15,321 bases of DNA from Candidatus Cloacimonadota bacterium (GCA_021160355.1 JAGHCS010000064.1:1-15321); one strand, 5' to 3'; positions 1-7,313 are shown, counted from the first letter of the stretch. Made by a program: numbers and translations. The notes: generated by a model from the sequence alone, not told the origin.

Positions 1-39
1 ACTCAGAAATTCTAAAACGTAAATAATATCTAAATACAT

Positions 40-68
40 AGGGATGCAGCTATGCGTCCCTATTTTTT
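40..68 (+). terminator. Rho-independent terminator of an upstream plus-strand unit
   Basis: A nine-pair stem (AGGGATGCA at 40-48 with TGCGTCCCT at 53-61, one G-T wobble) closes a four-base loop and is followed by a T-rich run (ATTTTTTAT). The T-run on the plus strand implies that it ends a gene transcribed rightward from outside the window. The 39 bases before it have stops in all three frames (at 13-15, 20-22 and 24-26), so at most a few C-terminal codons of that gene could lie here. I cannot tell which frame it uses. Confidence 0.8.
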
Positions 69-130
69 ATCTGTGAAGTCAGTGACCATTCCCTGAATGC
101 GGGATATGAGTAACCTAAGATACAAGAAGT

Positions 131-243
131 AAAATATCAAATAACAAATTTCTAATTTCTAATAAAATAACAAATTCTAAATGTCAAATAAGAAAAAAAA
201 TCGATTTATAAGAAAAGGAAAACAATTTGAAATTTGGATTGAG
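131..243. repeat. AT-rich intergenic repeat with near-direct units and a weak inverted arm
   Basis: The stretch between the terminator and the stop of the minus-strand YrdC gene holds no gene. AAATAACAAATTTCTAA at 139-155 recurs as AAATAACAAATTCTAA at 165-180 with one T missing. ATATCAAATAACAAA at 134-148 recurs as ATGTCAAATAAGAAA at 181-195 with two mismatches. AATTTGAAATTTGG near 223-236 resembles the reverse complement of these units. Similar low-complexity units occur between genes in many uncultured bacteria; that comparison is from memory. Bases 69-130 show nothing recognisable. Confidence 0.55.
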
Positions 244-293
244 GACTTTATCCAGTTGATACTTAAGTAGGATCAGAGCAAAAAAGGGTTTTC

Positions 294-920
294 TTAGATC
301 ACGAGAGAATTTGGCTTGTTGATCACTCCTTTGCGCAGCACGAATACTTTTTTCCCTGTTACTTTTACAATGGTCGAGGGTTTTTCGCCAAACGAGTTGA
401 TATTATCAATAATAATTCCTGCTACCTGATTGCGGAATTTTTTTTCTATCAGCTTTGGATCATTCATGCTTCGTTCACCGCTGATATTGATACTCGTACT
501 GATCATTGGAAGATTTGCTTCTTTGAGAATAGCCCTTGTGATATCATTGCCTACCATCCTGACTGCGATCTTTCTTCTATAACAGCTTGGATTTTTCCAG
601 AATTCTTTCTTTGCTCGAAGTACCAGGGTAAGAGGTCCCGGCCAAAATCTCTGCATGAGGTCCTTCTCGGTTTTATTAGTTTTGGCAACGAGCCTTTCGA
701 GTTGTATGTAATCAGAAACCAGCACAACAAATCCCTTTGTGTTCAATTTCCTTTGTTTGAGCTCCATTATTTTGTGGATGCTTGAGATGTCATATATTTG
801 TGCGCCAAAACCATACAGGTTTTCAGTAGGATGGATGAGTATTCCATTTCTCTTGAGAATGCCTGCAGCTTGAGAGACAAGAGAAGGCTCGATTGAATCA
901 TTAAAGACGAGTTTTTTCAT
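294..920 (-). CDS. tsaC: Threonylcarbamoyl-AMP synthase, YrdC/TsaC type
   Basis: This 208-residue protein is a single YrdC domain. The family makes L-threonylcarbamoyladenylate from threonine, bicarbonate and ATP in the cytoplasm, the first step of t6A formation at position 37 of ANN-decoding tRNAs. Visible motifs are PTENLYGFGA (31-40, usually PT-D-T-V-YGLGA), KQR (55-57), FWPGPLTLVL (92-101), an IAVRMV segment (118-123) and STSINISGE (141-149), then PSTIV (181-185). Length fits the short TsaC form rather than Sua5, which carries an extra C-terminal domain. The ATG at 920 gives the natural MKKLVF start, but no Shine-Dalgarno site is visible. It lies 94 bp after the EnvC-like gene on the same strand and may share its promoter. 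A paralogue of unknown substrate within the YrdC family cannot be excluded, because the KxR segment is followed by LNTKGF rather than the usual proline-rich sequence. Confidence 0.9.
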   Translation of the reverse strand: MKKLVFNDSIEPSLVSQAAGILKRNGILIHPTENLYGFGAQIYDISSIHKIMELKQRKLNTKGFVVLVSDYIQLERLVAKTNKTEKDLMQRFWPGPLTLVLRAKKEFWKNPSCYRRKIAVRMVGNDITRAILKEANLPMISTSINISGERSMNDPKLIEKKFRNQVAGIIIDNINSFGEKPSTIVKVTGKKVFVLRKGVINKPNSLVI

Positions 921-937
921 TGAGGACTAGCACACGA

Positions 938-978
938 TTCACGAAGATAGTGTAGATTTTCGCAGATAAAGCATTGGA
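938..978. repeat. Degenerate ATCTGCG-type intergenic repeat
   Basis: On the minus strand this reads as phased units of about 10-12 bases built on ATCTGCG: TTTATCTGCG, then AAAATCTACA, then CTATCTTCGTG, then AATCGTGTG. It sits in the 94-bp gap between the EnvC-like stop and the YrdC start. The pattern resembles eroded tandem ATCTGCG repeats that I recall from intergenic DNA of other uncultured bacteria. No function is implied, and the divergence leaves open that this is chance. Confidence 0.35.
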
Positions 979-1014
979 CACATTTTCCATTTTTCATCTT
1001 ACATTTTTAATTTT

Positions 1015-2124
1015 TCAATTAAGGTATGTGAGAGGATCAACTGCTTTTCCGAGTTTACGTATTTCAAAGTACAGTCCGTCAGTATCCATTAGATAATTTT
1101 TCCCGGAATAGGCAATGACCTCGGACTGCCCGATCTTCTGCTCTTTGTGCACAGCAAGCTTATCATTAAAACCGTAAAGGCTGTAAAATCCATTTTGATG
1201 ATCAATGATCACAAGATTGCCTTTATTTTCAAACCAGCCGGCAAAAGCCACTACTCCGGAAGCGATGGATTTAACAGGGCTTCCATAAGGTGTCTGAATG
1301 TAGATACCTTCACTCTTGATCGTTGCATTGGTGTTATTTATTGTGTGGATACCGTATCTCTGTAGTATCTCACCATGCACTGGCCAGATAATACCGTCAT
1401 TGAACGAAAATGTATATTCTTTGCCATACTTTTCAGCTTCTTTTTGCGCAATGAAATCCTCAAGCGCAGTAATACCTTCTTCCAGTGAACTGATCTGATG
1501 GCGGTATTGTTCTTCTATTTGCTCAATAAATGAAAGTTCCTGCTCATCAGCTTCTTTTTTGGAAAGAATAGTATTATAATTGGATTTAGTATACTCGATG
1601 TTTGAGAGGAGTTTTCTCAATTGCTCTTCTTTTTGCTCGCTCAAGTCATGATGTTGCGCCAGGAAATTTCTTAGACTATCGAGATTGTCCAGTAAGGAAT
1701 GCGCACAGAGTTGAAGTCCACGAGACATCCAGTTGTTAAGTGGATTATGATCAAGAAAAGCGCTTCTATAATGAACATAAGCGAGGTTTTCTATCAACTC
1801 ATTCAGGATATCTTTATTCTCATCAAAATATTGTTCGTTCTTAATGATTGTAGATTTGAGACTATCAATATCCAGTTCTGTTTCATATTTCTGGCTTCGG
1901 TATCCGTCAACCTGGGCTTGAAGGGATTTCAGTTTTTTAATATGTGTGTAAATAGTATTTTTCTGCATATTCTTGTCAGTTAGGAGTTCTTCAATCATCT
2001 GTTGAGTGTTTTGTATTTCCTTTTCAAGTTCTGCTATCCTTTCTTTTGACGTCTGTGTAATGTCAGCACCGATAGAGCTGAAGCACAAAAAAAGAATAAA
2101 AAGGATACATGTTGTAGATTTCAT
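1015..2124 (-). CDS. EnvC-like degenerate LytM (M23) factor with coiled coil
   Basis: This 369-residue exported protein has the EnvC/NlpD plan. A signal peptide (about 1-20, SIGA then D) is followed by long coiled-coil stretches (about 22-115 and 165-235) and a C-terminal LytM/M23 domain (about 246-369, starting WPVHGEI). All positions that should bind zinc appear replaced: the HxGxD motif reads S271-E-G273-I-Y275, the YxH motif reads Y317-G-F319, and the LHFE motif reads L351-Y352-F-E354. Active M23 peptidases need these histidines and the aspartate. E. coli EnvC lacks them too and instead activates cell-wall amidases at the division site, so an activator role is the best inference. No amidase gene is in the window. 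I chose the ATG at 2124 because it opens the signal peptide; the upstream in-frame TTG (2160) falls inside the -35 box. The gene diverges from nifJ and precedes the YrdC gene. Confidence 0.87.
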   Translation of the reverse strand: MKSTTCILFILFLCFSSIGADITQTSKERIAELEKEIQNTQQMIEELLTDKNMQKNTIYTHIKKLKSLQAQVDGYRSQKYETELDIDSLKSTIIKNEQYFDENKDILNELIENLAYVHYRSAFLDHNPLNNWMSRGLQLCAHSLLDNLDSLRNFLAQHHDLSEQKEEQLRKLLSNIEYTKSNYNTILSKKEADEQELSFIEQIEEQYRHQISSLEEGITALEDFIAQKEAEKYGKEYTFSFNDGIIWPVHGEILQRYGIHTINNTNATIKSEGIYIQTPYGSPVKSIASGVVAFAGWFENKGNLVIIDHQNGFYSLYGFNDKLAVHKEQKIGQSEVIAYSGKNYLMDTDGLYFEIRKLGKAVDPLTYLN

Positions 2125-2132
2125 ATAAATCA

Positions 2133-2160
2133 AATATAAAAGTGCACGAAAAACTGTCAA
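2133..2160 (-). promoter_or_regulatory. Predicted promoter of the EnvC-like gene
   Basis: On the minus strand there is a perfect TTGACA (2160-2155), a 16-base spacer and TATATT (2138-2133). The start codon begins only eight bases beyond the -10 box, so transcription would start at or just before the ATG. No Shine-Dalgarno sequence is present, which agrees with a nearly leaderless message. The same bases also match the Bacteroidota-style TTTG-N19-TAnnTTTG pattern, which predicts the same short leader. Confidence 0.6.
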
Positions 2161-2188
2161 AAATTTAAAGAATTTATTGACGAGGTAA

Positions 2189-2215
2189 CTTCAACCTTTT
2201 GAAGGACGTTATAAT
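2189..2215 (+). promoter_or_regulatory. nifJ promoter -10 box with adjacent palindrome (candidate operator)
   Basis: TATAAT at 2210-2215 is a consensus -10 box, placing the start of transcription near 2222, about 40 bases before the nifJ ATG. The 16-base palindrome CTTCAACCTTTTGAAG (2189-2204, six-base arms, four-base spacer) covers the place where a -35 box should be. TTGACG at 2177-2182 is too far away (27-base spacer) to be a normal -35. A regulator bound at the palindrome could therefore set the strength of this promoter; this is inference. Confidence 0.45.
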
Positions 2216-2261
2216 AAATACGAAAAAAATATTAAAATATCAAACTTCATACGGAGGAGTA

Positions 2262-5200
2262 ATGAAAAAGATCTATAAACCGATAGATGGTAATACCGCT
2301 GCGACACATGTTGCCTATGCATTCTCTGAAGTTGCGGCGATCTATCCGATCACCCCGTCATCTCCGATGGGAGAAATGGCAGATGCCTGGGCTGCTGAAG
2401 GCAGAAAGAATATTTTCGGTCAGACTCTCGATGTGATCGAGATGCAGTCTGAGGGTGGCGCATCCGGTGCAGTGCACGGATCACTCTCTGCGGGTGCGTT
2501 GACAACGACCTTTACTGCTTCACAAGGTCTCATGCTGATGCTTCCCAATATGCATAAGATCGCAGGAGAAATGCTTCCCACAGTATTTCATGTTTCAGCC
2601 CGTTCTCTTGCCTGTCAGTCTCTTTCCATTTTTGGTGATCATTCCGATGTGATGTCTGCAAGGAATACAGGATTTGCGCTTATGGCAGCCGGTTCGATAC
2701 AGGAAACAATGGACCTCGCAGTTATATCGCATTTAGCCACACTCAAATCAAAGGTCCCTTTTGTGAATTTCTTTGATGGATTCCGTAATTCTCATGAAAT
2801 TAAAAAAGTTGAGATGATCGATTATGAAACCATGAAAAATATGGTTGATATGAAATATGTTCGGGATTTTAGAGAACGTGCGATGAATCCAGAGAAGCCG
2901 CGTGTAAAAGTTGGACAAGAAGGACCTGATACATATTTCCAGGGAAGAGAAACAGTTAATCTTTATTATGATGCTCTTCCCGGAATCGTGCTGGAATATA
3001 TGGATAAATTTGCAGAAGTTATTGGGCGCTCCTATCAGCTTTTCGATTATTATGGTGCTCCTGATGCAGATAGGGTCATCATTGCGATGGGTTCTGGTGT
3101 GGAAACGATCGAAGAAACGGTCGATTACCTGAACAACAAATGCAGCGAGAAAGTCGGCGTCATTAAAGTGCGTTTATATAGACCTTTCTCAATCGAGCAT
3201 CTGAAAAAAGTTATCCCTGATACAGTGAAGAAGATCGCAGTTCTCGACCGTACAAAAGAGCCTGGTTCCATTGGCGAACCCCTGTATCTTGACGTAACTG
3301 TCGCATTGAAAGACACAGATATTAAAATCATCGGTGGTCGTTATGGGCTTTCCTCAAAAGAGTTCACCCCAACCATGGTGAAAGCAGTTTATGACCATTT
3401 GAACGAAAAATGTACTCACAATTTTACCGTAGGTATTGTCGATGACGTTAGCCATTTATCCCTGGAACCGAAAGAAGAAATCGATGCAGAACCCGAAGGT
3501 GTAATTCGTTGTAAATTCTGGGGATACGGTTCTGATGGTACTGTGGGTGCAAATAAAAATTCAATCAAGATCATCGGCGAAAATACCGATTTATTCGTAC
3601 AGGGATACTTTGAATATGATTCAAAAAAATCAGGTGGTGTGACAATTTCACATTTGCGTTTTGGTGATAAAGAGATCAAATCCGAGTATCTTCTTAACAA
3701 TAGTGATTTTATTGCTCTTCATAAACCCTCATATATTGGTCGTTATGATATCCTGGAAGGGATAACTCAAGGTGGAACATTTCTGTTGAACTCAACCTGG
3801 AAATCCGAAGAAGTATTTGAAAATCTTACTGAAAGAATGCAGAAAACGATCATCGAAAAGAAAATAAAGGTCTATACAATAGATGCATTGAGCATCGCAC
3901 AGGAGATTGGACTAGGCAGCAGGATCAATACGGTCATGCAGGCAGCATTCTTCAAGATTTCCGGTGTGCTGCCGGAGAAAGAAGCTCTTGAACTTATCAA
4001 AAAAGCGATCAAGAAAACTTTTATTAAAAAAGGTGAAGATATTGTGAAAATGAACTGGGCAGCAGTCGATAAAGCATCTGACGCACTCAAGCAAGTACAG
4101 ATTCCTGAGAAGATCACAAAATCTGCCCCTGAAATTAAACTTATTCCAGATGATGCAAACAAGTTTGAACAAGATGTGATCAAGCCCATTATGCATGTGC
4201 GCGGTAATGATATTACAGTATCCGAGATGCCGTTCGATGGCCAGATACCAACCGGGACAACTCAGCTTGAAAAGAGAGGGGTTGCTCCAACTGTTCCCGA
4301 ATGGTATCCGGACCTTTGTATTCAATGTAATCAGTGTTCTATCGTATGTCCTCATGCTGCAATTCGAGCAAAACAAATTGCTCCCGCAGACCTGGAAGAT
4401 GCTCCTGAAGGATTCATTACAGTACCATCCAAAACCAAGAATGACAGAGATCTCCAGTTCAGGATTCAGGTCTATGTCGAGGACTGTGTGGGCTGCGGAA
4501 ATTGTGTGCAGACCTGTCCCGTTAAAGATAAAGCGATCAAGATGATTCCAATCGAAGAAGCGCGCCAGAAAGGTGAATCCGGCAGAGTTAAATTTTTCAA
4601 CGACCTTCCGGACAATGTTTTGGACGGCACGAAAAAGGAAACAGTCAAAGGAAGTCAGTTTCTTATGCCTTATTTCGAATTCAGCGGTGCATGTGCCGGT
4701 TGTGGTGAGACTCCATACGTAAAACTCGTTTCCCAGCTTTTTGGTGACAGAATGATCATTGCGAATGCAACCGGTTGCTCGTCGATTTACGGTGGAACCT
4801 TCCCAACGATTCCTTATTGTAAAAATAAAGAAGGACAGGGACCAACCTGGGCGAATTCTCTTTTTGAAGATAATGCGGAATACGGATTCGGTATGCGCCT
4901 TGCTGTAGATGCAAATAGGAAACAACTCAAAGCCAATATTGAGAAATTACTCAAAACTGATATCGAGATTTCACAAGAGCTTGGAGAATTACTATTGAAG
5001 AACCAGGAACTCTGGACTGTGGCGTCGGATGAATCAAAAGAGATTGCGAAGAAGATCAAGAGTATTCTTCCGGAAGTATTGAAAGCTGCCCCTGTTGTAC
5101 TAAAACCCATTCTTGAAACGATTATTGAATTGCAGGATTATCTTGTTGAGCGAAGTTTCTGGAGTTTCGGTGGTGACGGTTGGGCATACGATATCGGTTA

Positions 5201-5792
5201 TGGCGGTCTCGATCATGTGCTGGCATCGAATAAGAATATCAATGTGCTTGTTCTTGATACAGAAGTGTATTCAAATACAGGCGGACAGGCATCGAAGGCA
5301 ACTCCCACGGGTTCTGTGGCGAAATTTGCTGCTGCAGGTAAGCGTACTAAGAAAAAAGATCTCGGCAGAATGGCAATGACCTATGGTTATGTCTATGTTG
5401 CACAAATCGCAATGGGTGCGAATGCAAGCCAGGCGATAAAAGCATTTGCAGAAGCAGAAGCTTATAAGGGTCCTTCGCTTATTATTGCTTACTCTCCTTG
5501 TATCAATCACGGTATCGATATGACCAAAACCCAGCAGGAAGAAAAACTTGCTGTCGATACAGGTTACTGGATATTATACAGATATAATCCGCTCTTAGCT
5601 GAGGAAGGAAAGAATCCTCTCACACTCGACTCAAGAGAACCAAAACTCGATTACGATACCTTCCTTGAAAACGAAATTCGCTATCGTACACTTCAGCAGC
5701 AATATCCTGAAGTTGCAGAAATGCTCTTTAAGCGTGCCGCAGTAGAAGCAAAAGAACGATATGATTTCTACAAAGCGATGGCAGAAGCATAA
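2262..5792 (+). CDS. nifJ: Pyruvate:ferredoxin (flavodoxin) oxidoreductase, single-chain
   Basis: This 1176-residue cytoplasmic enzyme oxidises pyruvate with CoA to acetyl-CoA and CO2, passing electrons to ferredoxin or flavodoxin. The N-terminal domain has YPITPSSPMGE (28-38) with T31, E64 in MQSEGGASG, and R114 in SARSLACQS, at the same numbers as in the Desulfovibrio africanus enzyme as I recall it. The ferredoxin-like domain holds two 4Fe-4S motifs: C686, C689, C692, C696 and C742, C745, C748, C752. The third cluster is expected at C811, C814, C839 and C1080. The thiamine diphosphate motif is GDGWAYDIGYGG (971-982), with N1005 in YSNTGG. The length fits the one-chain family without the C-terminal extension known in D. 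africanus. I chose the ATG at 2262 because GGAGG (2253-2257) precedes it and MKKIYKPIDG is the usual beginning. It is monocistronic, between its own promoter and terminator. Confidence 0.97.
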   Translation: MKKIYKPIDGNTAATHVAYAFSEVAAIYPITPSSPMGEMADAWAAEGRKNIFGQTLDVIEMQSEGGASGAVHGSLSAGALTTTFTASQGLMLMLPNMHKIAGEMLPTVFHVSARSLACQSLSIFGDHSDVMSARNTGFALMAAGSIQETMDLAVISHLATLKSKVPFVNFFDGFRNSHEIKKVEMIDYETMKNMVDMKYVRDFRERAMNPEKPRVKVGQEGPDTYFQGRETVNLYYDALPGIVLEYMDKFAEVIGRSYQLFDYYGAPDADRVIIAMGSGVETIEETVDYLNNKCSEKVGVIKVRLYRPFSIEHLKKVIPDTVKKIAVLDRTKEPGSIGEPLYLDVTVALKDTDIKIIGGRYGLSSKEFTPTMVKAVYDHLNEKCTHNFTVGIVDDVSHLSLEPKEEIDAEPEGVIRCKFWGYGSDGTVGANKNSIKIIGENTDLFVQGYFEYDSKKSGGVTISHLRFGDKEIKSEYLLNNSDFIALHKPSYIGRYDILEGITQGGTFLLNSTWKSEEVFENLTERMQKTIIEKKIKVYTIDALSIAQEIGLGSRINTVMQAAFFKISGVLPEKEALELIKKAIKKTFIKKGEDIVKMNWAAVDKASDALKQVQIPEKITKSAPEIKLIPDDANKFEQDVIKPIMHVRGNDITVSEMPFDGQIPTGTTQLEKRGVAPTVPEWYPDLCIQCNQCSIVCPHAAIRAKQIAPADLEDAPEGFITVPSKTKNDRDLQFRIQVYVEDCVGCGNCVQTCPVKDKAIKMIPIEEARQKGESGRVKFFNDLPDNVLDGTKKETVKGSQFLMPYFEFSGACAGCGETPYVKLVSQLFGDRMIIANATGCSSIYGGTFPTIPYCKNKEGQGPTWANSLFEDNAEYGFGMRLAVDANRKQLKANIEKLLKTDIEISQELGELLLKNQELWTVASDESKEIAKKIKSILPEVLKAAPVVLKPILETIIELQDYLVERSFWSFGGDGWAYDIGYGGLDHVLASNKNINVLVLDTEVYSNTGGQASKATPTGSVAKFAAAGKRTKKKDLGRMAMTYGYVYVAQIAMGANASQAIKAFAEAEAYKGPSLIIAYSPCINHGIDMTKTQQEEKLAVDTGYWILYRYNPLLAEEGKNPLTLDSREPKLDYDTFLENEIRYRTLQQQYPEVAEMLFKRAAVEAKERYDFYKAMAEA

Positions 5793-5818
5793 TTCCATTA
5801 ATTAGCAGATAAAAATAT

Positions 5819-5848
5819 AGCTCCGGAAGAAATTTCGGAGCTTTTTTT
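5819..5848 (+). terminator. Rho-independent terminator of nifJ
   Basis: AGCTCCG (5819-5825) pairs with CGGAGCT (5836-5842) around a ten-base loop, and the stem runs into seven T residues (5842-5848). It begins 27 bases after the nifJ stop codon, on the same strand. Confidence 0.9.
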
Positions 5849-5917
5849 GTGAAAACCCTTGCGGAAACGTGGCTTATTCACCAACTAACAGGTCAGAATA
5901 AAAATTTTTATGTGAAA

Positions 5918-5949
5918 ACTTGAGACATGTCGGAGAGCATGTCTTAAGT
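5918..5949. repeat. Palindromic intergenic repeat, 12-bp arms
   Basis: ACTTGAGACATG (5918-5929) and CATGTCTTAAGT (5938-5949) form a twelve-pair stem with one G-T wobble around the loop TCGGAGAG. There is no following T-run, so it is not an obvious terminator. It is the first of several unlike palindromes in the gene-free stretch 5849-6345; a smaller one, CACAAG (5973-5978) with CTTGTG (5987-5992), follows. Confidence 0.65.
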
Positions 5950-6005
5950 GGAAAATAGTATGAATTACTTATCACAAGCTCTTCGACTTGTGCAATGTTA
6001 ATTCT

Positions 6006-6025
6006 TTGCTGTTATCACCCTGAGC
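6006..6025 (+). repeat. TTGCTGTT-TCACCCTGA repeat, copy A
   Basis: The 20-mer TTGCTGTTATCACCCTGAGC matches the reverse complement of 8180-8199 at 18 of 20 bases. The following bases (CTTGCTTGTCGGG) look like a damaged form of the CACCCTGAGCTTGTCGAAGGGTG-like intergenic palindrome that I recall from many environmental genomes. No gene is present here. Confidence 0.6.
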
Positions 6026-6142
6026 TTGCTTGTCGGGATTGAACACAACAAAGACTATATGAAATATCCTACAAATGGTATCGTCGGAAATAATACATTA
6101 TAAACAAATGGTTGTAGATGAAAATCAAAATTAGATTGTAAC

Positions 6143-6182
6143 GCAAGATTCCAATCTTGCAGACTCAACATCGGAATGTTGA
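6143..6182. repeat. Two adjacent perfect hairpins
   Basis: GCAAGATT (6143-6150) and AATCTTGC (6153-6160) pair perfectly around CC. Four bases later TCAACAT (6165-6171) and ATGTTGA (6176-6182) pair perfectly around CGGA. The two stems differ in sequence but have the same design and orientation, as in paired units of a REP-like element. Neither is followed by a T-run. Confidence 0.65.
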
Positions 6183-6268
6183 ACTACTTCTATCCTTTCT
6201 TTTCTTCAATCAAAGTATATTTATTCTTAACCATATAGTTGATTTATTTGACACATTTATTATTTGAG

Positions 6269-6324
6269 ACCTTGCGAATGGTTTTTTAAACCTTCACAAT
6301 GGTCGATGAAACCATGCGCAAGGT
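6269..6324. repeat. Triple repeat: two direct copies and one inverted copy of ACCTTGCG-ATGGTTT
   Basis: ACCTTGCGAATGGTTT (6269-6284) pairs with AAACCATGCGCAAGGT (6309-6324) with one mismatch in 16. Between them AAACCTTCACAATGGT (6288-6303) is a diverged direct copy of the first unit and could also pair with the inverted one, so two alternative stems compete. The structure lies 21 bp past the stop of the minus-strand membrane-protein gene and could slow or end its transcription, but no T-run follows on that strand. Confidence 0.65.
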
Positions 6325-6345
6325 TTATAATCGTTGCGAAGTTAT

Positions 6346-6702
6346 TCATAACACAAACACCCCAAGCAGAAATGATGCCAGGTTACAACTCAATGAAATT
6401 ATTATTGCTTTTGAGAATTTAATTCTCAACACAAATAAGATTATCACAGCTTCCATGAGGAAGATCGCAATTTCACCAACTGAATAGAGAAGAGCTTTTG
6501 ACTGCAGAAAATAAGGAGCAATAAACCATAGATAGGGGATCGTGGCAAACGAACAGAATACGCCAGTAAATATCAATCGATCCCATGTAATATGCTCCAT
6601 GTCCTTCCGATATATCTTTTTTACAAAAAAAATGAGTACAATTATTTCAATAATAACTGTGTCCAGCAGTGCAAAAAGAAATTTTATTTCATAGTCTTTC
6701 AT
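6346..6702 (-). CDS. Small four-helix membrane protein, unknown function
   Basis: This 118-residue protein is very hydrophobic, with four probable membrane helices at about 9-28, 43-64, 70-92 and 97-117. The second and third are separated by a very short turn, and charged bits such as KKIYRKDMEH (28-37) lie between the first two. I recognise no catalytic motif. The last helix has the pattern NLASFLLG (107-114), which recurs in small multi-span proteins encoded beside secreted proteins; that is recollection, not a database result. Its ATG starts two bases after the stop of the secreted-protein gene and has no Shine-Dalgarno site, so translation is probably coupled. The two products may work together at the inner membrane and periplasm. 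No function can be assigned. Confidence 0.75.
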   Translation of the reverse strand: MKDYEIKFLFALLDTVIIEIIVLIFFVKKIYRKDMEHITWDRLIFTGVFCSFATIPYLWFIAPYFLQSKALLYSVGEIAIFLMEAVIILFVLRIKFSKAIIISLSCNLASFLLGVFVL

Positions 6703-6704
6703 AT

Positions 6705-7313
6705 CTATTGTGAGGATGAATCAGATGTAGCATCGACAAAGGGATCGCACTCAAGGTTGATGATCTCGGGCAAATCATAGGTTTCAATAATCTCTTCATC
6801 GTTTTGATACTGTTTTGTTTGTTTTGCGAGATAGATGAGGATCTCATCACCCACAAAACCAGCTATTTCATATTCGCAAATTTGTACTTGTAGATCATCA
6901 TAATCATCCACCCAGAAGTCACCCGGATCGATCGCACTTGTCACGAAATGTATGTTCGGGTCATTGGTCACTTCCAGGAAGTAATCACCCCAATATTGCT
7001 CCTTTCCAGGATTAAGATTTATCACTATATTTTCAACACCAACATGTTCTACATATTTACTGGAAGCCCAATACATCCCAAAATCATTGAATTTATATCC
7101 CTTTTGTAACGATGTGTTATTTTCAATAATGAAAAAGTGGGGTGAATCATAGGTCGGACCCAGTATGAAACCCAGCAGCACGATCTCTGGAAACTCATTT
7201 AGGTTTGTAAATAGTATTTTGTTGTCAACCAGATGCATATCAGAAGGTGCAACATCAGAAAATGCAATGAGAGGAATTATTGAAAGGATAAAGAGAAAAA
7301 TTATTTTTTTCAT
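6705..7313 (-). CDS. Secreted protein of unknown function
   Basis: The protein is 202 residues from the ATG at 7313, which is preceded by GGAG five bases upstream and opens a clean signal peptide (MKKIIFLFILSIIPLIAFS, cleavage near residue 19 before DVAP). An upstream GTG at 7337 is in frame but overlaps the NUDIX stop and lacks such a site. The mature part is acidic and rich in aromatic residues, begins DVAPSDMHLVDNKILFTNL, and ends in an acidic, serine-rich tail (SDSSSQ). NLNEFPEIVLLGF and GYKFNDFGMYW resemble conserved segments that I recall from Bacteroidota secreted proteins paired with small membrane proteins, as here. Only two cysteines are visible and no enzyme motif. It is probably periplasmic. 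It follows the NUDIX gene by 17 bp. Confidence 0.78.
   Translation of the reverse strand: MKKIIFLFILSIIPLIAFSDVAPSDMHLVDNKILFTNLNEFPEIVLLGFILGPTYDSPHFFIIENNTSLQKGYKFNDFGMYWASSKYVEHVGVENIVINLNPGKEQYWGDYFLEVTNDPNIHFVTSAIDPGDFWVDDYDDLQVQICEYEIAGFVGDEILIYLAKQTKQYQNDEEIIETYDLPEIINLECDPFVDATSDSSSQ

Noticed and set aside
1..39. C-terminal codons of an upstream gene
   Set aside because: All three plus-strand frames stop within 26 bases, so no frame can be preferred and no product can be named.
131..200. CRISPR-like repeated units
   Set aside because: Units are unequal, AT-rich and without distinct spacers; there are no cas genes nearby.
2177..2215. TTGACG and TATAAT as a normal nifJ promoter pair
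   Set aside because: The spacer is 27 bases, far longer than the usual 16-19, so the -35 match is probably chance.
3912..4925. A 337-codon open frame on the strand opposite nifJ
   Set aside because: It is antisense to the Fe-S and thiamine domains of an intact, strongly conserved gene, has no ribosome site and shows no protein features. It is a codon-usage shadow.
6299..6487. A 62-codon plus-strand frame
   Set aside because: It begins inside the triple repeat and is antisense to the end of the four-helix membrane protein.
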